Positions 20,791 through 32,204 of a stretch of DNA of 64,000 nucleotides are shown piece after piece (positions within the stretch are counted from its first letter, which is position 1; the number at the start of each line of letters is the position of its first letter). A program made the position numbers and the translations under genes. The notes under the pieces are model-generated. The model saw nothing but the letters and a program-made list of their open reading frames with translations, did no database searches and was not told the DNA's origin. The stretch is from Symbiodinium natans (Eukaryota; Sar; Dinophyceae; Suessiales; Symbiodiniaceae): the NCBI GenBank assembly GCA_905221605.1, contig CAJNDS010002138.1, positions 1 through 64,000 on the forward strand, in the 5' to 3' direction.

Positions 20791-23700
20791 TGGTGAGAAG
20801 GACGGGGATGTGCACTGTGCACCCCCACCCCCCCCCCCCCCGCCCGGCAGGAGCTATTTGACGATGGACGGCTTGAATTTAGTCATTTAATATTTCCGGA
20901 ATGTGCGCCAGCCTGGAAGTTAATCTTTCTTAAAGAACCCGGCATTCGAGCTCCGCTGGTACACCCTCCCCTACTCCTGCGCCACCCACCCCCCCCCCCC
21001 CTCACACCCTCCCTGTCCCAAAGCCCAAAAACACCCCTACCACCTTTCAAAGGACTCATGGGCCCATAACCCCAAAATAGCCCCCGCCCTTCCACCCCAC
21101 AGGGAAACAGCCCAAAAAAAACAGTTTTGTGTTTTTATCAAGCGGGAAGCTTCATCTATCCCCCATCCCGCTCCGGTGATGCCCTGTGCCGGCGTCACCT
21201 CCCACACCATAGTTTATCCATTTTTCTACATATTGCAGTATCGCCGTGGCGTTGTACATACCTAAACCTCAACCGTCCGAAACATAAACAATTGTAGTCC
21301 TTCTGCCGGTGCTGTTCTGAACCACACGGGTTCACTTGACATATTCCTCATGTAAGACTTACAAAAAGCCCGATGGTCACAAAGGCAAGCCCCGAAGTGG
21401 TGCGGCACAGTGCCTCTGTAGCATTGGATGCGCGCCCACCTTGCCATATGGCAGATCCTGCGGAGGGCGGTAGCCATCAAGCAAAGCTTCACACTTCCAA
21501 CATGCAAGACTCATGCCAAGTTAGCGCCACAAAAGAAGACTGCAAAGTCCTCGCCATCTGGATCTTTCTGTGCATTCTGCAGCTGATAGTCACGCCCTGC
21601 TCATTGCACGTGTGTTCTGCGCGCAGTGCACAGGGGGCTCGTCATGTGGCTCTTCAGAGCTGCTTCATTCTGCACGTTTACATATTCTGCACATTCTCCA
21701 GGTCACGGACCCACACGGGAGTGTGGCAGATCGACCTTGTTTGCTCCGAGCTCCTTGGAGGTTGCACGACATGTGTTCCCGGTCCGACAAAATTTAAGCA
21801 GACGCCGGTATGTCCTCCAGGTACTTGTCTCTCACTTGGACAGGGAGGCCATACTCCAAATCAAACAAGCATGTCCTCAAACGTGGCAGGAGCCGTTGAT
21901 CCGATCCAACGCACATGGCTGGCGACGGGCACCAGAGCTTCCGGTGGTGCCACAACTTGAAGCTGCTCCAAGCTCTCGACTGGCACACGTTCTTGATCTT
22001 GGCACAGCTTTGACCTTGCTGAGGATCGCGATCCACACCAACCAAAGATCACAATCTGTCTGTTTGTCTGTCGGACTGTACTTCAGATGTTCCACTTGCA
22101 GGCAGCTGGTTGAGCCACGGGCACACCACTGTGGCCTGCAAAGCTTTGATGCATGAAGTCCCCCCCCCCCTATGGTGTTCTAAATTACCTGTTTTGGTCA
22201 AAAAGTTTCAAAAGCCTTGTAGCGACCTTGAGTGCCAGCTTTCCATCTAAAGATGGTGAAAGGCCGAACCTCGCTATTCATGGTTCAAACAAGCTCTCTC
22301 ACACCTGGACTGGACACTCCACATACCCAGGTGTCCAAGTAACTTGAGGTTTCGACGCAAATCTTGCACTCAACGCCGTAGTCCTCTTTCTGCATCCGAA
22401 CCTGCGCGTGCCATTGAGCTTCAAATTATCTACAGACATGGTTACACCAATTCCTTTTAGGAGCTTAAGGCTTGACACCGCTTGCAAAATTTAGGTGACA
22501 AGCCCGACGCCCGAAACCCTAACCAGGCTGCATCAGCAAGTACAAGCCAACTGCAACTGCAATGTTAACAAAAAACGGCTCGTCTAAGAGTGGCACGTAC
22601 GGGTTGTCTCCAAGGCATGTCTCGCAGAGGATCGGGAACCTTGGCATGCGGCAGTTTCTTTGGTACCCATGCACCCATTCCAATACTGAGGCTGGGACTG
22701 GGCTTTCTCCCAGCCTTCTTTGTTTACCTGACAACATGCATGGACTGATGAAAACAATACGTACGGCACTGACTCACTGACGAGCTGACATGCAGCAAAC
22801 AAGACGACTTGAAGCTTCAGGCCAAATACTTGCCAACAAGACTAAACGTCTGACGCAGCTCCTCTCTTAATGCACGCGCCACAATGCCTGTGATGCTATC
22901 CGAAAACCTTTCTCTGTCATGACCTCAGACAAACTTTCGTTCATACACTGTGAATGTCAAGCAACATGGCTCCGCGATTCTTCTCCGAACATCCCACAGA
23001 ATGCAGAATGCAGGACAGGACTATGCTCCCAATATGGCGCAGCAACAAACATTGCACTTGTTCCTACGTATACGTAACCTCCGCTCAGTGTTGCACCCCA
23101 GCCGTTCAAGAACTTGATCCAGATCCCTCATCACACATTAAAGCCAAACAGCCGCGGCGATGAACCAACCGGGCGGCTCGGGAACACAATCCGCTCGCAG
23201 CAGTTCTGTTCTTGAACGCCTAGCACTTGAACGTTCGCCGGAGAACAAAAAATCACGCTCCGTCTAATCATGGTGAAGACAAGTCCTGTCAGGCATGCAA
23301 GGCAGGGTAACGTGACACGCAGCAGAACTGGGCTCTCTTTGGGAATGGAAAGGGTCATGCATGTCATACCCCAGCCAGGGCGATCCAGCCACCGATGCCC
23401 ACCATGCCTCTTTACTTTCTACTTGGTAAAACATGTAAAACGCCGGGCATTCAATGGCATCCAACGTTCATGTCATTGATTCATGTACCATGGGTTCAGG
23501 TCAGAGCTCGACAATTTCGCATCTCGCAAACTTTCTGGCTTGCATCGGAGATGACGCGTCTCTGGCTTCATGTCCTTCAAGGTAGTAACCGCTGGAAGGC
23601 GTCGGAGCATCCACGCTGTCATCGAGGTGCGCTGGGGTACCGTTGTGACCGTTGTGGCGCAAACACGCCCTGCATTCATGAATCGTCGCAACTAAGTCGC

Positions 23701-24215
23701 TGAACCATCACATGCCAGAACCGTTTTTGCCTCTTTGGGAACCCGCCCCGGCGGATACCCTCTGACGGGCCCACCTCGCACAGATGCACACCAGGCACCA
23801 GTGTTCGAAGCGTGGCAGATGCGTGCCTTCTCGGGGCCGTGGCAAAAACCCTCATCGCTCCATGCGGTGCGTTCGGCGACGGCGTTCGGTGGGCTCGTCT
23901 TCCAAACGGAGTCATACGGTCAGGCAGCAGCCGTCCTTGCGAAAACAAACAGTTGCAGTCCGCGGCGCACATCTGTGAGAACTTCTGCACGACTGTTTGT
24001 GGTGGCACACGGGGCAAGCTCAAACGGATTTTTCAAACAGATGTTGCAGCTGAAAGAGGGCAAGTGTCCCTTGTGATCGATAGGAAGGTGGCGAGGCCGA
24101 ACAGTTCACATGCTGTAGAAATATTCTGACAGTTCAACAAGCTGATCAACAAAACATCTAATGGGCTAACAGGATGGGGTCCTGCACCTAGCCTATACTT
24201 GAAGAACGACATGCC
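20791..24215. other. no recognised gene
   Basis: Contains C-runs at 20,829-20,842, 20,989-21,001 and 22,162-22,171. Frames at 21,373-21,960 (plus) and 23,676-24,023 (minus) are open but not recognisable. A minus segment ending VQVRDKYLEDIPASA (~21,800-21,890) is protein-like, but no model can be built. Confidence 0.35.
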
Positions 24216-24218
24216 CAC

Positions 24219-24825
24219 CTAGCTTGATAAAGCAGGTCTCGGTCTGGACGCTTCTTTTCTCCATCGTCGGTTGCTCAACCCTGTCCCCTCTTCGAGAAGT
24301 TGTCCACAGCTCAACGCTATTTGCGGGCCGAATACCCTCCAGTGACCGTTTCGCAGCCTGTGAAATCCTTGGAATTCACGTCGTCCATTTGCTTTCATCT
24401 GTGCATCACTCTCGAAGTCATTCAGATCAGGCGAGAAATCTGTCGAGCTCAACTGTCAAACGTACTCTGGATAAAGCGTCGTCACCTTGGAATCCAATGC
24501 TAGAGCAAATCACGAGGTGCACTTCTGTGTTCATGCTCTGGCTCCGCGCGTTCCGCTCAGCGAGCCATCTTTTCACTTCATCGAGCTTTTGCCTGGACTT
24601 TGGGACATAACTTAACAAGGACTGTCATGAATGGACGGCAGCGACTCTGCTGCCAACGAAAATTGCGAAAGCACTCAGATGATGAGATGTTGCTGAGGTT
24701 GCAAACTGGCTGGCAGCAGAAGGTCGGGCTTTCAGTGCTTTTAGAAAGCACCTGGCGCAATCTGAGACGACGTTGGCCAGATGTGCCAGTTCTACGAGTT
24801 TACGAGAAATACACTCAACCATTCA
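24219..24825 (-). CDS. unrecognised coding-like minus segments
   Basis: Two adjoining minus frames look like protein. About 24,600-24,430 reads KLDEVKRWLAERNARSQSM then EVHLVICSSIGFQGDDALS. About 24,420-24,260 reads DLNDFESDAQMKANGRREF then FGPQIALSCGQLLEEG. They overlap by about 25 nt in different frames, so an intron or frameshift would be needed. A further minus frame at 24,822-24,625 is also open but ambiguous with a plus frame. No family identified. Confidence 0.25.
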
Positions 24826-24829
24826 AAAT

Positions 24830-27800
24830 CCCGATAGGTTCAAAACCCTTATAGCCATCCTTTCCTTTGGTCGGAGGCTCTCTTGCACCACACTCCAAGC
24901 AGGATTTGGGCGTCAGGTGCAAAACGCTCAACAAGATCAGCTCCTCAGCAAAGCACTATAAAGGGGATGGAGCACGTGAAGCTGTGCTTTCTCTAAGCTC
25001 TTTCATTGGGGAGGCCTGCCAGCATCTTTCATTACTTCGTTGTTGTCTTCAGGCATCATCCACATGGCCTTTCAAGAGCTGAGGGCTGCGAGGAAAGCAC
25101 TTCTCTCTGCTTGCCATGAAGGTTCCTCAAGCGTTTCGAAGCAGCTGGATCTAGCCCGTCGAATAAAACCAAGTCATTGTGGCAAGGCCTCGATTCGAGC
25201 AAACCTGGCGGTCGAATGTTGCTGCAAGAGACGCCAAAAAATGATGCAAATTCTCCAGCAGTGCAGCGGACCAGCAGATTCTCTTCAACGGTTTTCAGTG
25301 GCCTCGAGCAACCATGCAAGCCTCACTGAGCCGTCAACATCCGGGCGACGCCCAGTCGGAACAGGCTTTTATCGTCACACCAAACCTGCACACTGGCACA
25401 TGCTAGAGATGCCCACGATGTCTATCTTTGAGTGCCTGCACAAGGAGAAAGCGGTCAAACTTGCATATTTCTCTGGGCTTCCCACTAAACAGGCCTTTTC
25501 TGCACTCTCTTCAGCCTGAAAGAGGGGAAGAGCGTAACATCACCCTGTTCAGCTCATCCTTGTCGTTCTGTTGTTGTCTGGCTCAGTAGAACGCTTTCAT
25601 TGTTGGACTCCACAAGCCCTTTTCCCGGCCTGCTTCAGCGCCTGCCTTTTGAAATATTCGAAGTGCTCCTCCTCCTGCAACTCATCAGAGTGCAAACGGT
25701 GCTGTCTCAGTTGTCAGACGACCGGCAGCATAGTCGCAACAATGATGCTGAAGTCCTCGAACTGCGACACGAATGCAGTTCCATCTGGAAGAACACCTTT
25801 ACCCTGGCGGCATGCAGTAAACCATGCTTGCAACCAAGTGATGCATCGTTTATTGCGTTAGCTTTGCCATTCTCTGCCGTTCTGTTCGGTGGTGACTAAT
25901 GGCAAGAAATTTCTGCTGGCGAGCAAAAGGTCGTCCGTTCGTTTTTTTACAAAGACTCGGCTTGGCTGTCTTGATGGTTCCTTGCCTTCATTGTGGCATT
26001 GCTTCTCCGTCTGCTGTCATGTCGTGGTATTCGGATTCATCAGGGATGCGAGTAGGATGACCATTGTCATCTCGACGACAATTCAATATCTAAGGCTCTG
26101 GGGAGCTGTGCAGTGTACTTTCAGGATCTGAGGCTGACTTTTTCCAGTGCGGCAAAACCACGAGCACAGCTTCTCAATTTGATTTTCTCAAAGGCGGAAA
26201 AGCGCTCACCCATCATAGCCCGTCAAGCATGACGTTGTCCATGCAGTGATAAAAATTCAAACCGTGCTCGCGTTGAAGGTGGAGTTTACCCAAAACCCTT
26301 GGCATGTGGAGACAGGATCTCACATCAAGAGCACCCTGCAAGTGGGTTGTTGACTTCGGCAGGCATGTTGCATCTTGCATGGCGATGTCGTCTGTTTCCG
26401 CTGCATCTTTATTCCTCAAAATGCTGGCACATGTTTCGCAATGACAAATCTGACACATGCTTCACTTCACGTCATGTTCGTTTCTATGACCCCCTGTTGC
26501 CAACACGCGCGGGCAACAGCAGGACCTTGCATCTCGCGACAGCTTGAACTGTGTTTTTGAAAGGTCAACGGGACAGTCGCAAAAGAAGGGCTTTCACAAG
26601 TTGCACACCATGAAAAATTGCTATTGCAAGGGGCTGTGCCAAGGACATTGTTACCAAAGCAAGCCTCCGCCGCTTTTTGTTAATTGGTTGCCACCAGTTA
26701 TGTCATGGACTTGCTCCATTCAAGAATGACTCGTTCTGTGCACAGGGGTGAAGCCCCAGGCAACTCATGTTTTGGCGCCAGCTTGACAAGAATTGGAAAA
26801 GGCGGAATCCGACCCGACCAATAGATTAGACCCTGTCAACTGTGTGTGTTTTTGAGTCATTGACATCTATCAAGGGTGCAAAAACCATGGGTTTGGATCC
26901 CCGGGGGGTCTTAAACGAGAGAGAGACATATAAAGACAAATCGAGACAGGAAAACATGTTGTCGAGGAAGATTTCATTTGTACTGCAAAAGGCTTTGTCT
27001 GGAGCACGTGCTACGACTGACATGCGCAGATGCAATACCGCGTGCCTTTTCAGTCGGGTGTGCTCTGAGCGAGTTTGGTTGTTTTTGCTATACTTTACAT
27101 GGGTCATAGGTCTCGGGCTGAGGCACGGTTTGATGTTTCCCCTCGTTTGGTTTCACCGGTTGCTGTGCGAAGCAGAGATGGGCCGGCGTATGACCCCGAC
27201 CCTTGATTTGGTCTGCCAGGGGGTGCGTATTTTGTTGCTTGTAGCATTTGACTTCACAGACTGCCTCAAGAAAGGAGACCTTATGACTTCGTTTTTCCTG
27301 CTCCAGACCTCACAGAGAAAAGCATGGCGGCTCTCCGCAAGTACAAGTGGGATGTGCTCTGGATGTTGCTGCTTTGGCACAGACACGGCAGCACTGGCGG
27401 ACGTGGAGCTGCAATGCATCTCCAGAAGAAAGTCAAGAGCGCGCGGCGGGTTCGTACGCCTAAACAATGCGTAAGGAGAGTGTCGCCACTCCAGCCTGTT
27501 CGATGTCTTTGGCTCTTTTCTCGCAACTACTTCTGGTGATCCTCCTGTTCGATATTGAGCCTGGCAACCTTGGGCGATTCATCCCGGTAAAAGGGATATT
27601 GGACTACGACGACCACGAGTGGTACTGAAGCGTGGGAGTAGTTGAGAGCGGCTAGCACCCCACCCTTCTTGTTTCACCTGCCGCAAGGCCTTGTACAGAG
27701 CCGATTAGAACTCTTTTGCTCTGTAGATCTTGTCCAGATTCTCGACTTTCGTCGATGATGGTAGAGTAATCTCGATTTCTACGCCGTTGCGAGAAGGAGC

Positions 27801-28390
27801 TTACAGGCTGGTTGGGTTTGAGGCTTTCCCGTTGCGTGCTGTTGGTTCTTTCCCCGTGAGCTCTTTATCGTTTTTTTGCGCTTTCACACCGACCGGCTAC
27901 AGACCGCCCACTGGATTGCTGACGCATAAAGGGGCTCATCGCCCAAAAAAATTGCCAGGAAGTCGCACGAGTACGAGCTGTGCCTAGATTGCGTTGCAAG
28001 CAGGGTGTCTGTGACAAAGGTCTGTGGCCGTGAGCTGCCTCACAGTCATGACCCATGCAAGTGGTTGCTGCTTTTCGTGCTTTCGTAGAGGAAGCGGGAT
28101 TGTTGTTGTTTTGGTCAAAGGATCTCCTGCCTTGTGAGTGTTGGTTCCGTCATGGAGATTGCAATGGATTGCGAAGGGCCGCGCGGAAATACAAAGATTA
28201 TGGACGACCTGCTGGCTGCTGATGACGTGGAGAGCTTTTGATACCGCTCGTTCACGTTTGCTTGCATCGCTTCAGCAATGCTGCTCGATCCACCTTTCCT
28301 ATCTTTCTTTGGGTGAGCCCGAAGAGTGTATAGGGAACTAGTCCAGCGCAATATATCTAGGAACAGGCATGCTGGCAGTTTTTTGGGTCG
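24830..28390. other. no recognised gene
   Basis: Several 80-210-residue frames (25,040-25,519 plus; 25,600-25,899 plus; 26,842-27,474 plus) overlap each other and opposite-strand frames. None carries a motif I recognise. No repeats of note. Confidence 0.35.
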
Positions 28391-28400
28391 ACGAAAAAAA

Positions 28401-28605
28401 ATCAGAAATCAGAACCGCTGAATCACAAACCAGAACAGCTGAATCAGAAACCCGCCCTGAGTCAGAAACCCAATACGGCTGGCTCGGAAACTGGCAAACA
28501 GCTGATTCGGGAACGTGCAAACGGCTGATTCGGAAATTCGTGAAGGCTCATTAGGAAACCGGGAAACGGCTGATTAAACGGCTGAATCGGAAACCGCGAA
28601 ACCAT
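28401..28605. repeat. GCTGAATCAGAAAC repeat cluster, forward arm
   Basis: About ten diverged copies of a 14-18-bp unit (GCTGAATCAGAAAC, GCTGATTCGGAAAC and similar) on the plus strand. The same unit appears on the opposite strand 200-550 bp downstream, so the two clusters are in inverted orientation. Confidence 0.7.
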
Positions 28606-28734
28606 CCCAAAAACCTGCCAACACCCTTCAAAACCTAAAAACCTCCGCTGGCATTATGGAGACTTATTACGGTTGAGGGTTACAGCTCTTCAGCGTTTTC
28701 ACGGCTCCAGATGCCGCGGCCCACGCAGCGTTTT

Positions 28735-28770
28735 TGGGTTTATGGTTTAGGGCCGTTAGGGTTTAGGGGC
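28735..28770. repeat. short degenerate TTTAGGG island
   Basis: Three to four imperfect TTTAGGG units sit between the two inverted repeat clusters. Confidence 0.6.
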
Positions 28771-28796
28771 GCGTGATGAACTTCTGAGTTTTGAGC

Positions 28797-29155
28797 AGTG
28801 ATAGCTTCTGAGCCGTTTCTAGCGCTGATTCGCAGTTCGCTTGTCATTCGCTGGCAACCTGCACACGATCAACCCCAGCAGATTTCTGCTTCGCAGTTTC
28901 TGATTTTGCAGTTGCTTTGTCATGCGCTGTTCGCACGGGTTTATGATGTGCAGGTTTCAGACGCGCAGTTTCTGATTCGCGCAGCTTTCTGCTGATTCGT
29001 GCGGGTTTCTGATGAGTAGTTTCTGATGCGCGTCGGTTTCTGATTCGGAGTTTCTGATTCGGAGTTTCTGAATCGGGGCAGTTTCTGAGTCGGAGCTTCT
29101 GATTCTCAGCTAGTTTCTGATTCGCAGTTTCTGACTCGTAGTTTCTGATTTCTTC
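28797..29155. repeat. GTTTCTGATTCGC repeat cluster, reverse arm
   Basis: About fifteen copies of GTTTCTGATTCGCA/GGA, the reverse complement of the unit at 28,401-28,605. The minus strand gives a stop-free 171-residue frame rich in SETANQK-like words, which follows from the repeat and is not evidence of a gene. Confidence 0.7.
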
Positions 29156-29159
29156 TTGA

Positions 29160-31600
29160 TCCAGTTTTGACGGCAGTCGCATTGTTCCACTGTCTAGCCG
29201 AGGAGGAACGCTCGTGTGGACCAGCATGACCCCTGCACGAGGATGCGCCTGAGGTGCATTAGCATAGTGGTTGGTTGTGAATTGCAGACCCGATGCCGTG
29301 ACCGAAACCATTGACTCTTTGGGATGGACTGGTGAGCCTGGATCCAAGAGTAACATCATGTACCCTCGTCCTGTTCGCCTAAACCCGCATAACCTTCAAC
29401 AGACACAACATACACATCAGCAAGAAGCATGACGTTGGTCCGGAATGTGCAAACGCCTGTGCCATGTCAAGGATGCACTGAGCTCGGTTGGAATAGCAGT
29501 CTGCCAAAAGCTGCTCCTCTCAGTTGAGCAACTGTGCGCAACGCACGCAGATACTGTGCTTCCAATTTTGAGGCGACTTGCGCTACTCGCAGCTCAAAAC
29601 TTCGGCCTCGTGCTCAGCCCCTGTCACAGACCTTCGCAGCTGCGCACAGCACTGTTGGAAGATGGCTGACCCTGCTGAACCAAGTTATCGTTGATTCGTG
29701 CAGTGTACCGTGTGCTCCATCATGCCTCGGTCGATCTCCTCGTCCGGGTCGCTCGAGGAACTGGATGGCTTCGCCCTGATCGGATAGCGGCAAGACCCAA
29801 GGGGTTTGAAGTTGCCTGTTGACAACTGAGCACACAAGGCTGATCTGGAGACCAAACTCATGGCATGTGCCGATTGCTCGGGCTGCCACAAAGGCTTCAT
29901 CCGCTGAAATTAGATCGCCTGCGTGATGCGCTTGGAGTGGTCTCGGTCTTCGAGTTGTATAAAGAGGTAGCAAAGAGGCTTACACGAGTAGGAGGGATGT
30001 GATGTGAGCCTCGCTTGTACAACTCGAGCCCGTCTTCCCGTCTCTCCTTGGCAGACTTGATCCGCTGGTCCTTGGCAAGTCAAAACTGCAGCACAGTCAC
30101 TAGCCCTCATCTTCTGGGTTCGGCAACTCGGCAACTTCAATCGGCTAGCAGAGTCCTCTTCTGAATTAGCGAAAAATCCGCTTTGCTTCAATCGGCAACT
30201 CAAGCAAAAAGAGATGCGTCTTCAACAAGATGAGGCCGCTCTCTGAGAGTCTGGCATGTGCACGCATGGGCACATGGACCGATCCCCAGAACGCTGATTG
30301 AAGCTCCGGAAAGCTCGAATGTGATTGTTCGTGTTGTGGTAGCTGAGCACGCTACATTGCGCTCTTCGCTCGGGGCTGGTGAGGAGGCCTGGAGCTCAGC
30401 TGTCTTGATGCGTCTTCAGGTCTTGACTCTCTACGGTAGTCGTTTTGGGCACTTTGACTGGACTGTCCTGGCACAGCTAAATGCTTGAGCCATTCAGACA
30501 CAACTAACTGAACTAATGTCATGCCGCTTCCCTATCAGTTCTCACATCCCACCGTAAGAACCGAAACATTCGAAACATTTCGTGTCTGGTTTAAATTGTC
30601 CAGACAGATCCGACACATACTGTCCGAATGTCGAGCTTGCTGGTGCTGTGCCTGCTGCGTTCCGTGGCCAAAACCGCAGCTGCAGAAAGAACTCTAGTCA
30701 GCCTGACAGACTGAGTGAGCCTGTATGCCCATTACGTTGTGAAGAACATCTACGAAGGACTTGTAGCTGGCGACGTTGCCAACAATGAAAAGGTAGCGAT
30801 GTTGTGTTCGTGGTGCCTCCGACTTGTACTTTGCAGCGAGTGGTTGAGTGGTTCGCTTGATCAAGGCCGCCTGCCATGTACGAGACTGTGGCCATCTCGG
30901 ATTCACCGACTTGGGTGTTGGACTGGCTTAAAAAAGAAAGCAGCAGAGGGGGCCATGCGTAAATTTCCCGGTTTCTGACTTCTGAGACAGTCTGCATATT
31001 GCTCCTGCGGTGACGTGTAACCAAGCGCTTTGCAAGCATTGTGAGTCCCATATCCGTTGCCTGCTCGGAATTCAAACTATAATCGGAATTAACGCTGGGT
31101 CCGAATGGGCTTCATTTGGAAGCATGAAATATTCAAAACATTGAACCCATACAGTACTGAATCCATCAAATAACAATGTACATTAGCACGTCTAACACTA
31201 GATGAATCACATATCGGCTAATTTACATATACACATATATGTATATCGGAAAATTGTACACAAACGTTTTTGAGACATGTTAATTTGATCTGGACAGAAG
31301 ACATGGAGAGAGGATGCACAGAAGTAACCTATGCAACGCCTTCGGGAACAAAATCGTTTAAACACAATACGATTCCGGCAGTACGCTTGCAAATGAATGA
31401 ACAACAGGACACAAGTACATTGCAGCGCTTAAAAGATATGTCGACACAAATACATATAAACCTTATGCAGGAAGTGCAGCTTACCTGGCGAAACGAGGTC
31501 TTCCACGCCTACTCCAACAAAAAAAGGAAATCAAGAAAACAAAACGCTGCGACCCCGTAGTCGGCTAGCGCCCCGTTCCTGGTTTGATGGGGGCGGGCTG
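29160..31600. other. no recognised gene
   Basis: Unique sequence. A minus frame at 29,973-29,614 (containing DLISADEAFVAARAIG and GLQISLVCSVVN) is protein-like but unassigned. The stretch 31,080-31,550 is AT-rich. Confidence 0.35.
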
Positions 31601-31605
31601 AGAGG

Positions 31606-31672
31606 ATGGCCCCCCCATTCCTCCCCCCCCCCCCATTCCTCCCCCCCCCATCCCTCCCCCCCTGCTTTTACG
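31606..31672. repeat. C-rich low-complexity tract
   Basis: Runs of 7-13 C separated by ATTCCT or ATCCCT. Such tracts are prone to sequencing and assembly error. Confidence 0.85.
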
Positions 31673-31884
31673 TTGCTTTGAAAGGTTTCCAATCTGACAC
31701 TGCGCTACACTGCTGCACTCATCCTAATCCCGTCCTATGGACCCTTAGCAAAAGGGGCACCGGCTCCACCGGTTCCTGCAGCGCCTACTTTACCGTAATG
31801 CTGATCAACATTCTGGAACCAGATACTTGCCCTGGCATTGATTCGTGCAAAGCTAGCTCACCCGTCACAACCACTAATCCCTTC

Positions 31885-32204
31885 CCCCTAATACTGAATC
31901 CCTCCCCCGCCCCTTGGGCCCGAAAAATATTTAAAATTCGGGGGGGTCTAAATCCTAAAACCTGAATTCCGAAACCTAATAAAACCCCAAAGCCGAAGAC
32001 GAGACAGTCGCAGCCTTTTTTTGGCAGAGATTCCGATCCAGTCAGCCCTTGAGCTTCCCGACAGGCCCTGAAACCCTAATGGCTCAACTCAAGGGCGAAG
32101 GCCCTGAACCCCTCCCCCGCAATTCTCAAACAGGTTTAATATTGGCCTGGGTGCCGGCAGGGTCCGGGAAAATAATATTTAAGATTAGGGCCGGGGGGTT
32201 TTTA
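31885..32204. repeat. diverged duplicated block downstream of the PPR gene
   Basis: The order CTGAATCCCTCCCCCGC, GGCCCGAAAAATATTTAAA, ATTCGGGGGGG (31,892-31,947) is repeated in altered form at 32,104-32,202 (CTGAACCCCTCCCCCGC, GGTCCGGGAAAATAATATTT, GGGCCGGGGGG). Degenerate CCTAAAACC/CCTAATAAAACCCC words lie between. It overlaps the possible 3' tail of the PPR gene. Confidence 0.5.

Noticed and set aside
21373..21960. 195-codon plus frame
   Set aside because: Irregular, Cys/Ser/Thr-rich sequence without a motif. A competing minus segment looks more protein-like.
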